A stretch of DNA of 64,000 bases from Sipunculus nudus (lineage: Eukaryota > Annelida > Sipuncula > Golfingiida > Sipunculidae), in the NCBI GenBank assembly GCA_026874595.1, contig CM049309.1:39013079-39077078 (forward strand), in the 5' to 3' direction. The first letter of the stretch is position 1. Each line of letters opens with the position of its first letter. The notes under the pieces are model-generated. The model ran no database searches, had not been told where the DNA came from, and worked only from the letters and a program-made list of their open reading frames with translations. This document shows positions 25,501 through 31,785 of the stretch, piece by piece. The position numbers and the translations under genes are program-made.

Positions 25501-28500
25501 CTTTTCCTGTGATACAAGCCTACACTGCAAGTAGGCTAGCTTGCACTGTGATACAAGGCTACACCTCAGGTAGGCTAGCTTTTCCTGTGATACAAGCCTA
25601 CACCTCAGGTAGGCTAGCTTGCACTGTGATACAAGGCTACACCTCAGGTAGGCTAGCTTGTCCTGTGATACAAGGCTACACCTCAGGTAGGCTAGCTTGT
25701 CCTGTGATACAAGGCTACACCTCAGGTAGGCTAGCTTGTCCTGTGATACAAGGCTACACCTCAGGTAGGCTAGCTTGTCCTGTGATACAAGGCTACACCT
25801 CAGGTAGGCTAGCTTGTCCTTTGGTACAAGGCTACACTGCAGGTAGGCTAGCTTGTCCTAGGATACACCTATCTCAGCTGTCAGGTAGCCGGTTTCGTGT
25901 TGGCCGCAAACCATTCTACCAGGACTGATGGTTGTAACGATCACTCGTTTGGTCAAGGTGTGTTTTGATCCAGCGTATAAATTAATCATCAATGGATTGG
26001 CATTTGAGTATTGTTCCCTGGCCGTTTTCCTCTGTAATTAATTAAAATATTTTGTTAAGGTGAGATGCCTCTGTCTTTCGTGGGCACCTTAGTTTGTATC
26101 TGACTAGCATTCTTATTACATGACATGATATCATGCAGCATCAAAATCAGACTTGAGCTTGTTTGCAGTACAATATTTTTTAAGATACAGATATGCATTT
26201 ATCATAATATATAAACCGCTGAATAGTTCAAAATGGGTGTCCGTGACTAATCAAACCCGTGTACCATTCCTGGTACGCATGTGCGCTGTGTGCAATTCAC
26301 GCAGGATATTTAACAATAAAGATAAAAAATCAAGCAAATTCTACTGATATTAATTATGATTAATATAACATGTTACTTCATGTATTTTTTGGGGGTCCAG
26401 GGAAGCAATAAACATCAACGCCATTACACACTTTTTGCATCAAGTATGCACGGTTGTTTGGTGGAACAACGGTAACATAGTTGAAATGATCATCTTAGTT
26501 AAGCTCGATCAAGTGCAGTTAGCTTTTGGATGGGTGACCACACGCACAAAAGTGTCAGATCGACAACACGGGAGCCAGGGCTATTACTGATCGTACATTT
26601 TTTAACGCGCCTTTACTTTCCTATATTTATTCAGTATTTTGCAAATCAAAGTTATGCAGTTATAATAGCCAGTTATTTTTGATAAAGTCTTCTATATTAC
26701 TTACAGCTGCTTGTCCTTCTGTCCGCCGATATTGCCACCTGGTGGGTAAACTTGAAGAGAACTAGTAGTAATTGAGTTGCCATGTTTCGTCATACCCAGG
26801 CTACATGTAAAGTAGTAATCATTTTGTAATGTGACTGAGCTCAGTTTGATAAATCATTTGCAGACTCCATATAATCCATGTGACGGTAGGAAGCCTGTTT
26901 GAAGGAAGTAATGTAAAGCTAACAAATCAAACTTAAATACCCATATTACCTCTCAATCCATATGAGCAAACAAGTGTCAGAGGGGCTTGGTGTCTGATCT
27001 GGAGAGGGTTATCAAACCAGCTGCCTCTAAAATCTCAACCACTGCAAATTCAGCAGGAAGATAATTTTCAAATATTTAATAAATATATAAATAAATAAAT
27101 AATTTAAAACTATATTTACTCATTTTTACAGTTTATTTTTCGGAATTCCAAGATCGTGATTATTTCTTTCTTTCTGAATTGATTGAGAATGTACGGTACC
27201 AAGAGTGAGTGATATTAGGGAAGTTATGGGAAGTTGTTTGCACTCTGAAATTTACCTATTTCTTACTAAAATCATTCTGATTTCTATATAAAAGGCTAAA
27301 ATTTATTTTTAAACTACTTTAACAGTGTTCTAGTTGGAATTTGTAAAATATATGATTATCGTAGGCCTATTATCACCAGCCAATCACATACCCCTCGGTG
27401 TGTCATATGATTTGTGTCAGCAGTTCAGGGTAAGTCTATTAAACAGACACAAGGTGGCGATACTTTAAGGCTACATTCACTACTTTTAGTTGCCCATTTT
27501 ATTCATTAACTTTAACTGAATATGGCACATTATGAAAGAGTGCCTCCAATTAAATATTCATTCGGGCCTCACACATTGGATGTCTTCTAGCTTGGCATTC
27601 ATAAACATCACATATATCTGATAGGGGTCATGAATAGTGATACAGGTAAAATACTGCAAGATATATATGTACACATGTATTTTTTTCACAGCTAAAAAAT
27701 ATATGAATACATGGTGGTCTAATTTTTGGATAAATTCCATCATATAAGGTAGGAGCTAGTTGGGGGTGGGTTTGAGCTTAATTTAGGTGTGTTAGGAACT
27801 TTAGGGGAACTAGTATGTGTTCATCGATGCAGGCGCAGATCCAGAGGGGGGACCCGTTGAACCCTCCTTGCAAAAATTCCTGCATCTGCGTCTGCAATGA
27901 CTTAACATTCTGAGCAAAAGTGGGGTGCGTATTCTAATGAGGTAGCATATTCTTTTAGGCACTTTACAGTAAACCTTAGCGGTAACTAATGAATTTTGGT
28001 AAAGATGTAAATAAAGAATACTTGAATTTTTTCTTAAGTATGAAATACTATTCCTTTTTGTGGGGTACCCTTTTGATTATTTGCATGGTGAGTTCATTCT
28101 TGTCTGTGATACACTCTGTGTGCCACCCTGGGCCAGGCAGCTTTGGTTCTGTTAATTAATTTGCCACTTTCCTCTTGGTTCTGTCATGCTCCACAGTCCC
28201 CTAGTTATGTTATTGCCATATCACAAATTGCAATCAGCTCCCATTGTGAGGATTTGTTTTACTGACTTAGGTGAACTCCGGCATGGGCTAATGTTTCCTT
28301 TATCAGATTCAAACTCGTACATATTTTTGTGTAGCCAGGACTTTCCTCTGTAGTCTGTTTCATGAATGGTTGCCAACTTAAATTTTCAGGATATTTTCTA
28401 TATATTTGAAGATCAATTCCTTAAAGGTAAGCCATAAGATGAAATGAGGCATAAGCCTATTTAACCAAAATGAAACCAAAACCATTCCTTGCACAATATT

Positions 28501-29005
28501 TTAGTAATTCTGTGAAATCATTATCTGAGAAAACAGTATTTTTTACAACATCTCAACCCCTCAGATGAAGTAAATGGCACATGATCAGATAAAATATGTT
28601 AAAAAATTTTGATAGGTTGTTTAGTGTCATAAATATTCTAAAAAAATGTAATTGTCACAGTGAGGATGGTACCCCATGGCAGAAACTAGTTTACTTGGCC
28701 CCAGGGTTGATTAAGAACCATAGGGTTGCAGAATATAAATGTTGGATTTTGTCATGCAGTTTTTCATCTCATATTAAGCCTTTAGTCCTTATGCAACTTT
28801 GGTCACACTTTGTTTGATCATTTTTAAAAATTTGAAAATGGTGTGATGTGTTGCTTGCATATTTTAGAACTATTTATTTATTCTTTCAGGTTCCATGGGA
28901 GGCCTGGGCTTTGCGATGTTGCTTATTGGTATCATCTTTGGGTTTGTTTCGGCTTGGTGTCTGTGGCGGCGTAAACGTGGCATTCCATACAGTGTACACC
29001 ACTGA
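4452..29005 (+). CDS. Gene 1: metazoan LolA-like, type I membrane protein (3' twelve exons)
   Basis: Twelve exons (4452-4558, 5931-6056, 6610-6733, 9572-9741, 10282-10380, 13192-13272, 16464-16596, 17485-17594, 18741-18807, 23507-23619, 25197-25296, 28890-29005) join with matching phases and GT-AG borders into ~447 residues ending in a stop. Seen: a long soluble part with scattered Cys, the segments IHDYNTG, KIPCDVWAGQ and HEYYYHIYEFNN, then a Gly-rich hydrophobic span (GLGFAMLLIGIIFGFVSAW), a WRRKR stop-transfer patch and about eight tail residues. From memory of the family, the order EYYD / IHDYNTG / CDVW / YYHIY matches uncharacterised metazoan proteins with LolA-like domains. Bacterial LolA carries lipoproteins, but no such role is established here. 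The signal peptide and first exons are not in view. Function unknown; lipid or glycolipid binding at a membrane is only a guess. Two junction-derived tandem arrays lie within the gene. Confidence 0.75.
4559..5930. repeat. Intron with two repeat fragments
   Basis: At 4855-5225 a sequence opens with an imperfect palindrome (GTCCCCTGCTTCC...GGAACAGGGGAT) followed by a GTCTGTCTGTCCATCTGTC head, and repeats a TGTnGAGA(C/T)A...GGGGACAA module several times. At 5260-5465 is one copy of a family headed by GGGGCTTTGATGGATTTTCAC, also present at 19920-20425 and inverted at 42330-42900. The remainder is AT-rich and unremarkable. Confidence 0.6.
5931..6056 (+). CDS. Gene 1, exon 2 seen
   Basis: Acceptor TTTGTTTCAG, donor AAG|GTGAGC, 42 whole codons (phase 0 to 0). 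Encodes IPRGVICDRAAPINK... VPKLPDQFRTDIEVIHQ...KVAIIK, with one Cys and an N-glycosylation site (NKT). The FRTDIEVI and KVAIIK strands start the LolA-like fold that continues in the next exon. Confidence 0.75.
6290..6530. mobile_element. TIR element (MITE-like) in intron
   Basis: Opens with TTTGCGAGGGTTTTACTTTC and closes with the imperfect inverse GCGAAAATGAAACCCTCAC. It also holds an internal palindrome around ATTCGCGAAT...ATCGCGAATAT. No coding capacity. Lies about 80 bp upstream of the exon at 6610. Confidence 0.55.
6610..6733 (+). CDS. Gene 1, exon 3 seen
   Basis: Acceptor ATGTCATTACAG, donor ACAG|GTCAGC, 41 codons plus one base. Encodes RYYDHANQLSRKDFTPDPRY...DPVRMIHDYNTG. The YYD and IHDYNTG segments are the most recognisable part of the metazoan LolA-like family. 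A TIR element ends about 80 bp upstream, in the preceding intron. Confidence 0.8.
7095..7800. repeat. Dispersed element, copy 1 (inverted partner at 27350-27980)
   Basis: Shares, in reverse orientation with 27350-27980, a series of collinear blocks: CCTCATTAGCATACTC, TCTCCTACCTTA, a GTATTTTTT...AGCTGTGAAAAAAATAC block, TTCATGACCCCTGTCGGATAT and CAAGCTAGAAGACATCCA. A short GC-rich patch (7385-7450) lies within. No coding sequence seen. Confidence 0.65.
8310..8830. repeat. Tandem dispersed repeat, ~140-bp units
   Basis: Four degenerate units begin near 8397, 8541, 8671 and 8801 with GA(G)AATACnnTGGATCTTTCTC and contain ATATGGCTGCCAGAGCACAA. A related three-unit copy lies at 11927-12330. The head at 8318-8375 carries a GTGACCTATAGTGATCACC palindrome and a GTCCGTCCTTC run. 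Open frames here on both strands are chance products of the repeat. Confidence 0.65.
8937..9260. repeat. Dispersed element with inverted partner at 38480-38690
   Basis: CACTAATCCACATCAGTTTG, GTTTACTGTAGTC, ACAGTAAACCAGT and CTCTGTCTGTATTTGG recur in inverse order at 38480-38690. Internally the element folds on itself (AGTCCTGTT...AACAGGACT-like arms). The rest of this intron (6734-9571) shows nothing else. Confidence 0.5.
9572..9741 (+). CDS. Gene 1, exon 4 seen
   Basis: Acceptor CTTCTTTTCAG, donor CAA|GTCAGT, 170 nt, phase 1 in and 0 out. Encodes GVQYLVRQTDSRCEINRI... then an acidic/His-rich stretch (KDPDHPDHIYMEHGNQ) and LMNLDQVHFQYQGQ. The Cys in SRCEI probably pairs with a later Cys such as that in IPCDVW (inference). 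Confidence 0.8.
10282..10380 (+). CDS. Gene 1, exon 5 seen
   Basis: Acceptor CTATCTCTCAG, donor CAG|GTAAAG, 33 codons, phase 0 to 0. Encodes RLVRKIPCDVWAGQRNDY...MSTIELYHAQ. The R-x-V-R-x-I-P-C-D-V-W segment is a family hallmark and precedes a strand ending ELYHAQ. Confidence 0.8.
10381..13191. repeat. Intron: repeat copy 11927-12330, G tract
   Basis: Only two things stand out. A G tract lies at 11609-11622. Three units of the ~140-bp family described at 8310-8830 lie at about 11927-12330. Nothing else is recognisable in this intron; an open frame at 12217-12489 is repeat-derived. Confidence 0.5.
13192..13272 (+). CDS. Gene 1, exon 6 seen
   Basis: Acceptor GTGTTTTTTTAG, donor AAG|GTATGT, 27 codons, phase 0 to 0. 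Encodes EDWLSEGGKEGTPLQP...GMWIRSKWK. The next intron holds the 76-bp junction array. Confidence 0.75.
13785..16463 (+). repeat. 76-bp tandem array built from an intron-exon junction (~35 copies)
   Basis: The unit is TTCTGTTACATCTACAG followed by 51 nt (AATGATACAGCACCACATGA ... AAGTTTAACAAT) and then GTTTATAA or ATTTATAA. The array runs without gaps into the real exon at 16464, whose acceptor and first 51 nt are the same sequence. (16464-13802) equals 35 x 76 plus 2; the extra two bases are an indel near 16350. Each unit thus contains an apparent 3' splice site, and its 17 exon codons read NDTAPHEYYYHIYKFNN against NETTPHEYYYHIYEFNN in the exon. Reading on from any copy in exon phase reaches a TGA at the next unit's ACAGAATGA. 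Confidence 0.95.
15161..15920 (+). repeat. Higher-order repeat: two 380-bp (5 x 76) blocks inside the array
   Basis: Unit variants (ACAACCACATCTTC, CATACAGC with ACTACCAC, ACAACCTCATCTTC, CATACAGC, then CTACGAG) follow in the same order in 15161-15540 and 15541-15920. The two blocks look identical base for base where compared, so a five-unit segment was copied recently. Confidence 0.85.
16464..16596 (+). CDS. Gene 1, exon 7 seen; its first 51 nt seeded the upstream array
   Basis: Acceptor GGTACATCTACAG, donor GATG|GTGAGA, 44 codons plus one base. Encodes NETTPHEYYYHIYEFNN, then DPSMIKAFDILDCSKKEERL...VFQLDG. The first 51 nt and the acceptor are the same sequence that is repeated about 35 times immediately upstream. 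The real exon is told apart because it alone continues with GATCCCTCC and an open frame to a good donor, while every array copy continues with (G/A)TTTATAATTC and an in-frame stop. Confidence 0.8.
16597..17484. other. Intron, nothing recognised
   Basis: AT-rich, with short A and T runs (for example AAAAAACAAAAAAAG near 17210). I see no repeat copy, RNA gene or coding sequence apart from the exon boundaries. Confidence 0.5.
17485..17594 (+). CDS. Gene 1, exon 8 seen
   Basis: Acceptor TTTTATATTACAG, donor AGT|GTGAGT, phase 1 in, 0 out. Encodes GKYSTIVKNREQNLVPSIRR... then ALSQTANITGIRMTDFS. The amphipathic NLVPSIRRALSQ helix followed by GIRMTDFS looks like the start of a second small alpha/beta (ferredoxin-like or SEA-like) module; this is inference. 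A short TIR element starts about 35 bp after the donor. Confidence 0.8.
17625..17945. mobile_element. Short TIR element next to an exon
   Basis: The ends are inverse of one another: AAGGTATGGTTCTCAGGCAC at the left and GTGCCTGAGAGCCAAACCTT at the right, about 320 bp apart, with AT-rich non-coding interior. The left end lies about 35 bp after the donor at 17595. Confidence 0.65.
17979..18197. mobile_element. Short TIR element, ~217 bp
   Basis: The left end CCAGGGGCCTGTTGCAATAA and right end (inverse) CCGGGGTGTGTTGCACTAAG pair imperfectly. GTTGCAATGACATAA and GTGACATCATAATGG inside resemble sub-terminal repeats. No coding capacity. Confidence 0.5.
18741..18807 (+). CDS. Gene 1, exon 9 seen
   Basis: Acceptor TTTTCTATTTCAG, donor AAGG|GTAAGA, 22 codons plus one base. 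Encodes FAVTNENYVDVWFTLLPKPDIK, a strand-rich segment that continues the module begun in the previous exon. Confidence 0.75.
19300..19670. mobile_element. TIR element family 'AAAGGGGCCCAATCACCT', copy 1
   Basis: Left end TTAAAGGTGCCCATTCACCTA, right end TAGGTGATTGGGCCCCTTTA, inverse of each other. Relatives lie at 49089-49905 (interrupted by a SINE) and 58721-59180. The interior is AT-rich with no transposase. Confidence 0.65.
19920..20425 (+). repeat. Dispersed family with ~125-bp internal units, copy B
   Basis: Begins near GACGGGAGTATTATGGTATA with a GTCTGTCAGTCC head, then repeats GGGGCTTCGATGGATTTTCA ... TTAATAAGGTCA ... ACTAGGCTACTTTGTAG about three times with decay, ending near a CATGTTTGCGGTGCTCTTG tail. 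Shares units with 5260-5465 and, inverted, 42330-42900. Confidence 0.7.
20537..22562. mobile_element. TIR element interrupted by a Helitron-like element
   Basis: CTATAGTCCATTTCACCACC...GTCCACCTGTTTTT at 20537-20574 is the inverse of AAAAAACAGGTGGACATGAG...GAAATGGACTATAG ending at 22562. Without the insert (20571-22115) the element is about 480 bp. A truncated relative of its right half lies inverted at 39083-39380, sharing CTCAACTGACAGCTGCTGAT and TATGGCGGTCAAGGTCATTG. No transposase frame. Confidence 0.65.
20571..22115 (+). mobile_element. Helitron-like (HINE-type) element with central ~181-bp satellite
   Basis: Starts with a hairpin TATGCCCCCGCCAC-AAA-GTGGCCGGGGCATA and ends with a hairpin GCCCCAGGTGGGGC followed within 25 bp by CATCTAG, resembling the CTRR end of Helitrons. 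Between them, about eight copies of a ~181-bp unit start with ACGGACTTTTTTTCGCAATG near 20662, 20842, 21023, 21203, 21384, 21547, 21727 and 21906. Bivalve pearl/CvE-type elements have this build (family knowledge). No Rep-helicase is present, so it is non-autonomous; short open frames inside are repeat artefacts. Confidence 0.6.
22563..23506. other. Intron remainder with (ATT)n next to the acceptor
   Basis: No repeat family recognised. TCACACACAGGGAAATCCCC near 23258 contains a small palindrome. An ATT microsatellite (23481-23503) immediately precedes the exon at 23507. Confidence 0.45.
23507..23619 (+). CDS. Gene 1, exon 10 seen
   Basis: Acceptor is an ATT-repeat tract ending TTATTTAG; donor GAG|GTAATA. 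Phase 1 in, 0 out. Encodes DTQEWIVEVDSEEAYKRLKS... then EEGTKIDIHYQNFRE, an acidic helix-strand segment. The (ATT)n microsatellite replaces an ordinary polypyrimidine tract just before the acceptor, so its length may affect splicing. Confidence 0.75.
24011..24898 (+). mobile_element. Complete copy of the GCTCAGCTGA...GGTCACTTGTT element
   Basis: Head GCTCAGCTGACTGTTAGTCA then CTTTGTCCGTCGTCCGTCC; tail AGCTGAGCGTCATGACCCAT and GGGTCACTTGTT. The interior is a direct duplication with ~335-bp period (ACTGGACCTGGAATCTTC near 24122 and ACTGGACCTAGAATCTTC near 24459). Tails of the same family occur at 2821-2853, 4339-4371 and inverted at 63905-63945. Non-coding; mechanism unknown. Confidence 0.65.
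25197..25296 (+). CDS. Gene 1, exon 11 seen, with tandem alternative donors
   Basis: Acceptor TTACCTTCAG. The shortest form ends at donor CTCAG|GTAGGC (25297), 33 codons plus one base. Encodes KVAVVKGSLTRGREVLDPRR... CTVIQGYTS. The same donor recurs every 39 nt to 25843 with the reading frame open throughout, so longer forms of this exon would add 13 residues per step. The end given here is the first donor; transcripts are needed to choose. Confidence 0.7.
25271..25858 (+). repeat. 39-bp in-frame tandem array built from an exon-intron junction
   Basis: Unit: GTAGGCTAGCTTGTCCTGTG then ATACAAGGCTACACCTCAG. Every unit ends in CTCAG (or CTGCAG) followed by GTAGGC, a plausible 5' splice site. GT lies at 25297, 25336, 25375, 25414, 25492, 25531, 25570 and every 39 nt to 25843; the copy at 25453 is AT. 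A further TCAG|GTAGCC lies at 25885, also a multiple of three away. Because 39 is 13 codons and no unit contains a stop in gene phase, the frame stays open from exon 25197 to a stop at 25926-25928, reading [GRLACPVIQGYTS]n. Confidence 0.95.
26464..26560 (+). ncRNA. 5S rRNA-derived sequence (pseudogene or 5S-headed SINE)
   Basis: AGTTAAGC (A box of the 5S internal promoter), then GCAGTTAGCTTTTGGATGGG and TGACC match the order and spacing of animal 5S rRNA (GGTTAGTACTTGGATGGG...GACC). TGATCATCTTAGTTAAGC matches the TGATCTCGGAAGCTAAGC region. The 5' quarter and the 3' closing stem are degraded. A T6 run (26598) could serve as a pol III stop. A single isolated copy; function not expected. Confidence 0.6.
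27350..27980. repeat. Dispersed element, copy 2 (inverse of 7095-7800)
   Basis: Contains the inverse of each block listed for 7095-7800 in the same relative order, for example GGATGTCTTCTAGCTTGG, ATATCTGATAGGGGTCATGA and TATTCTAATGAGGTAGCATA. Lies in the last intron of gene 1. The intron's other parts (25930-26450, 26600-27340, 27990-28889) show no further recognisable element. Confidence 0.65.
28890..29005 (+). CDS. Gene 1, last exon: transmembrane segment and stop
   Basis: Acceptor TTATTCTTTCAG; two bases complete the split codon, then SMGGLGFAMLLIGIIFGFVS, AWCLWRRKR, GIPYSVHH and TGA at 29003-29005. A ~20-residue hydrophobic span follows the Gly-rich start; Trp-Arg-Arg-Lys-Arg is a classic cytosolic boundary. 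The cytoplasmic tail is very short. An overlapping frame is open to 29060 but lacks a membrane span and does not match the phase of the preceding exon. Confidence 0.8.
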
Positions 29006-31300
29006 TCTGACATCAAGGAGTACTACTGGCTTAATCCGAACACCCACCTTGTCTGTGTAATTATGTAACCGGATCAGACCTGAAAAAATTATTCTTGTTT
29101 TGTACATTTGAATATGCTCTCATAGACTAACGCTAGAATGGAATAGACTGGTGGCAACTTGTAGTCTTGATACAAAATCAGACTAGCATAAGTTCATTTG
29201 TTGAATATTAAAATATATCTTAATGGACCCTAAGTGCAGAAATTTAGATCGGTACCATCCTCAACAATTTATTTAGATCTACTCTAAAGATGACATGTTT
29301 TAATTTGGTTAAAGAAAATAAGATAAGTAGGAGTTTGAAAAGAGAAATTAATCGGGGTTTTTAACTTTATAACCAAAGAAGAAGCTATCGATAATCATTG
29401 ATATTTTTTAAATCTAATTGGTAGCTGTAAATAGACCGGCAGATTTGCAAGTGCATTTTTATTTGCTACCAATCACCAGGACAATATTTCTTAGTATATA
29501 CAACATATTTCTTCATCAGTAATTACTAATTTAAGGCAAGTTACCATGAAAAATGTATGCTGGTGTTGGTAAATTGATGTTAAATGTTTCAGCTTTGGTG
29601 CCAGGTTGTTGATAATTAAAACTGATCTGGGAAAATTGCTCAAATGATCATATGACTGGTGGTCCCAGATTAATGTGTTTACATGTTAATAAAACACATT
29701 AGAACATGGAAAACTATAAGCTGGAAACAGGCTGTGCAAAATAAAGTAGGTGTAACCTATTTGGATTAGTTTATCGTGTTTTGCAAACTGAAACATTATT
29801 TCATCAAAATCTGTATGGACTGTTTCATATTTGTTATTATGTATACCAGTCCATTTAAAATTTGTGAACATTGCTCACCAGTAATATTTCATATCTTTTT
29901 ATGAAACCTTAATGAATTTTCATGCAAACTGGACACCTGGAAACTCCTGAGATAAAGAAGTACTTTTTCAGATAAATAGTAAATCTTAATAAAGATGTAT
30001 CTCAAGTAATTCTTTCCTATATCTTTGAATCTGACTTACAGAAACTATCAGCATATATTTTTTACAAGTGTAGTCCAAGTAATTGCAGAAAAAAACTAAA
30101 GAAAGCTAGTTGAGTGGCAAAATTTTCCATGAAAGAAAACTGTCTATCGTGTTTTCATCATATTTGAAATATCCTGTCAGAGTGTGTATATATTACAATA
30201 TATATCTGTATGTTACATTCATTGTATATATGCACAAAAATATAAGAATATAGATATTAAATCAGTAAAATGTATATGTCGGCAATATATTTGTACTATG
30301 GAGGTAGAATATGTACTATGGAGGTAGAACAGAAAAGACTTTAGATAACTTTATAAATATTCGATATATTGTCTTCATTGCAAAAATATTCATACATGTC
30401 GAACACAAGGTGTGCTTTAGATAGGTTTAATTACTCTCCAATGTGTGTCAAATTGTAGATAATTCCTTTAAAATAAATAGAACAAATATTGCTTATTATA
30501 CTAACAGGTACCAGTGCTATATATGTGTAATAATATTTGGTTGTGGAGTGACCTGATAATTTTAGTGTTATTTCTGTAATATTTATATGATATAAATCTC
30601 CTATACATCCCCTATATGAAAAATACTCTTTTTATATGTGAGTGAATTGTACATATAAACACGCATATATTCCAGAAATGATCTCTTGGTCACATGACCT
30701 AGATATTTATACTTTATACGCTTTTATCAAGTTATTTATCTGATTTTTTATGTCCTTGTCACCAGGATGTGACCGTGTCACAAGGTGTTTGAATTTTAAT
30801 ATTTTAAATTGTTAAATTTACAGTATATTTGAAGCCAAGCTTGATGATTTTTCATTTGAAATAATATCAGAATGAATCTCAGTCAGGTATTTTGTGACAT
30901 ATTAGAAGATGAGCTACTGTGTATTATTTTTGGATATCATAATCACCTGTTGACTGTAGTCTGTCCCATCATGAATGTAACACCAAATTGGATACCGTAC
31001 AAATGACATGAGATGTCTGCAGATATTTTCTTTCAAATAAGACTTCATTTGCTAGAGAATGTTAGAATGTTTCAAAGTGCCTAAGGTGATAGAGATACAA
31101 GACATTTTGCGATTAGGAGCAAGAGAACAGTAAAAAAACAGTGAAAAAAATATGAGGTTGGGGTTTGGGGGGTTGGAAGAGTCTGTGAATAAAGAAATAC
31201 TGTCTAAAGTATAGAAATTCTGAAATTTTCACCTTACTATTGGTTATATTTGATAATTCACGTTTGAATTTCATCTGCAGCAAAAATGGCAAAAACCATT
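29006..31300 (+). other. Likely 3' UTR of gene 1 with candidate poly(A) signals, then plain sequence
   Basis: After the stop at 29005 the sequence is AT-rich and non-repetitive. AATAAA hexamers lie at 29688, 29740 and 29988, among others further on. Which is used cannot be read from sequence. A near-duplicate TATGTACTATGGAGGTAGAA sits at about 30293-30330. Confidence 0.4.
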
Positions 31301-31317
31301 GTCTAAGTCACCTCCAG

Positions 31318-31785
31318 TGCTGCTTAAATCTGCGTTTCCATAAGTGTGAGAGCAAACTCAGAGGCGAACGCAAATATGAGTCGTGAGCCATTTGCGGGGT
31401 GCGTCTCCATGTAAGCAAGGCGACAAATGATTTCTAGTCATTTCTGCACAATTATATTACAGAAATTTAGAATCATTAGGTGAATTAATTTGAACTAATC
31501 ACAGTGAGTATTCTAGAATTTAAAGGCATGTTCCAATCTAGATAGATCTGAAAATAAGGTGTATGTTGCTTGAAGTATTTAAAGTTACTTTCCTTCTACG
31601 TCCTGCATTTCCATTGTCACACATTGCATACCATTGAAAAGTCATTGTGATAGAGAAGAAGCCATCAAGTAAAATCTCACTTGAGGTGACTCTCACCTAT
31701 GCGCATCTCAAAACTCTCCAGTGTTATTACCATAGAAGCAATTTTTATTGCTTAGCACATATGGAAACGCAGTTTAAAAGATAGT
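31318..31785. mobile_element. TIR element, ~465 bp
   Basis: CTTAAATCTGCGTTTCCATA at the left and TATGGAAACGCAGTTTAAAA at the right are inverse copies. GGTGCGTCTCCATGTAAGCA inside is a related sub-terminal motif. No coding capacity. Confidence 0.6.

Noticed and set aside
25297-25928. Terminal exon reading through the 39-bp array to the stop at 25928
   Set aside because: Possible as a secreted isoform, but the strong donor at 25297 joins in phase to the transmembrane exon. Not annotated as the main product; kept as part of the array finding.
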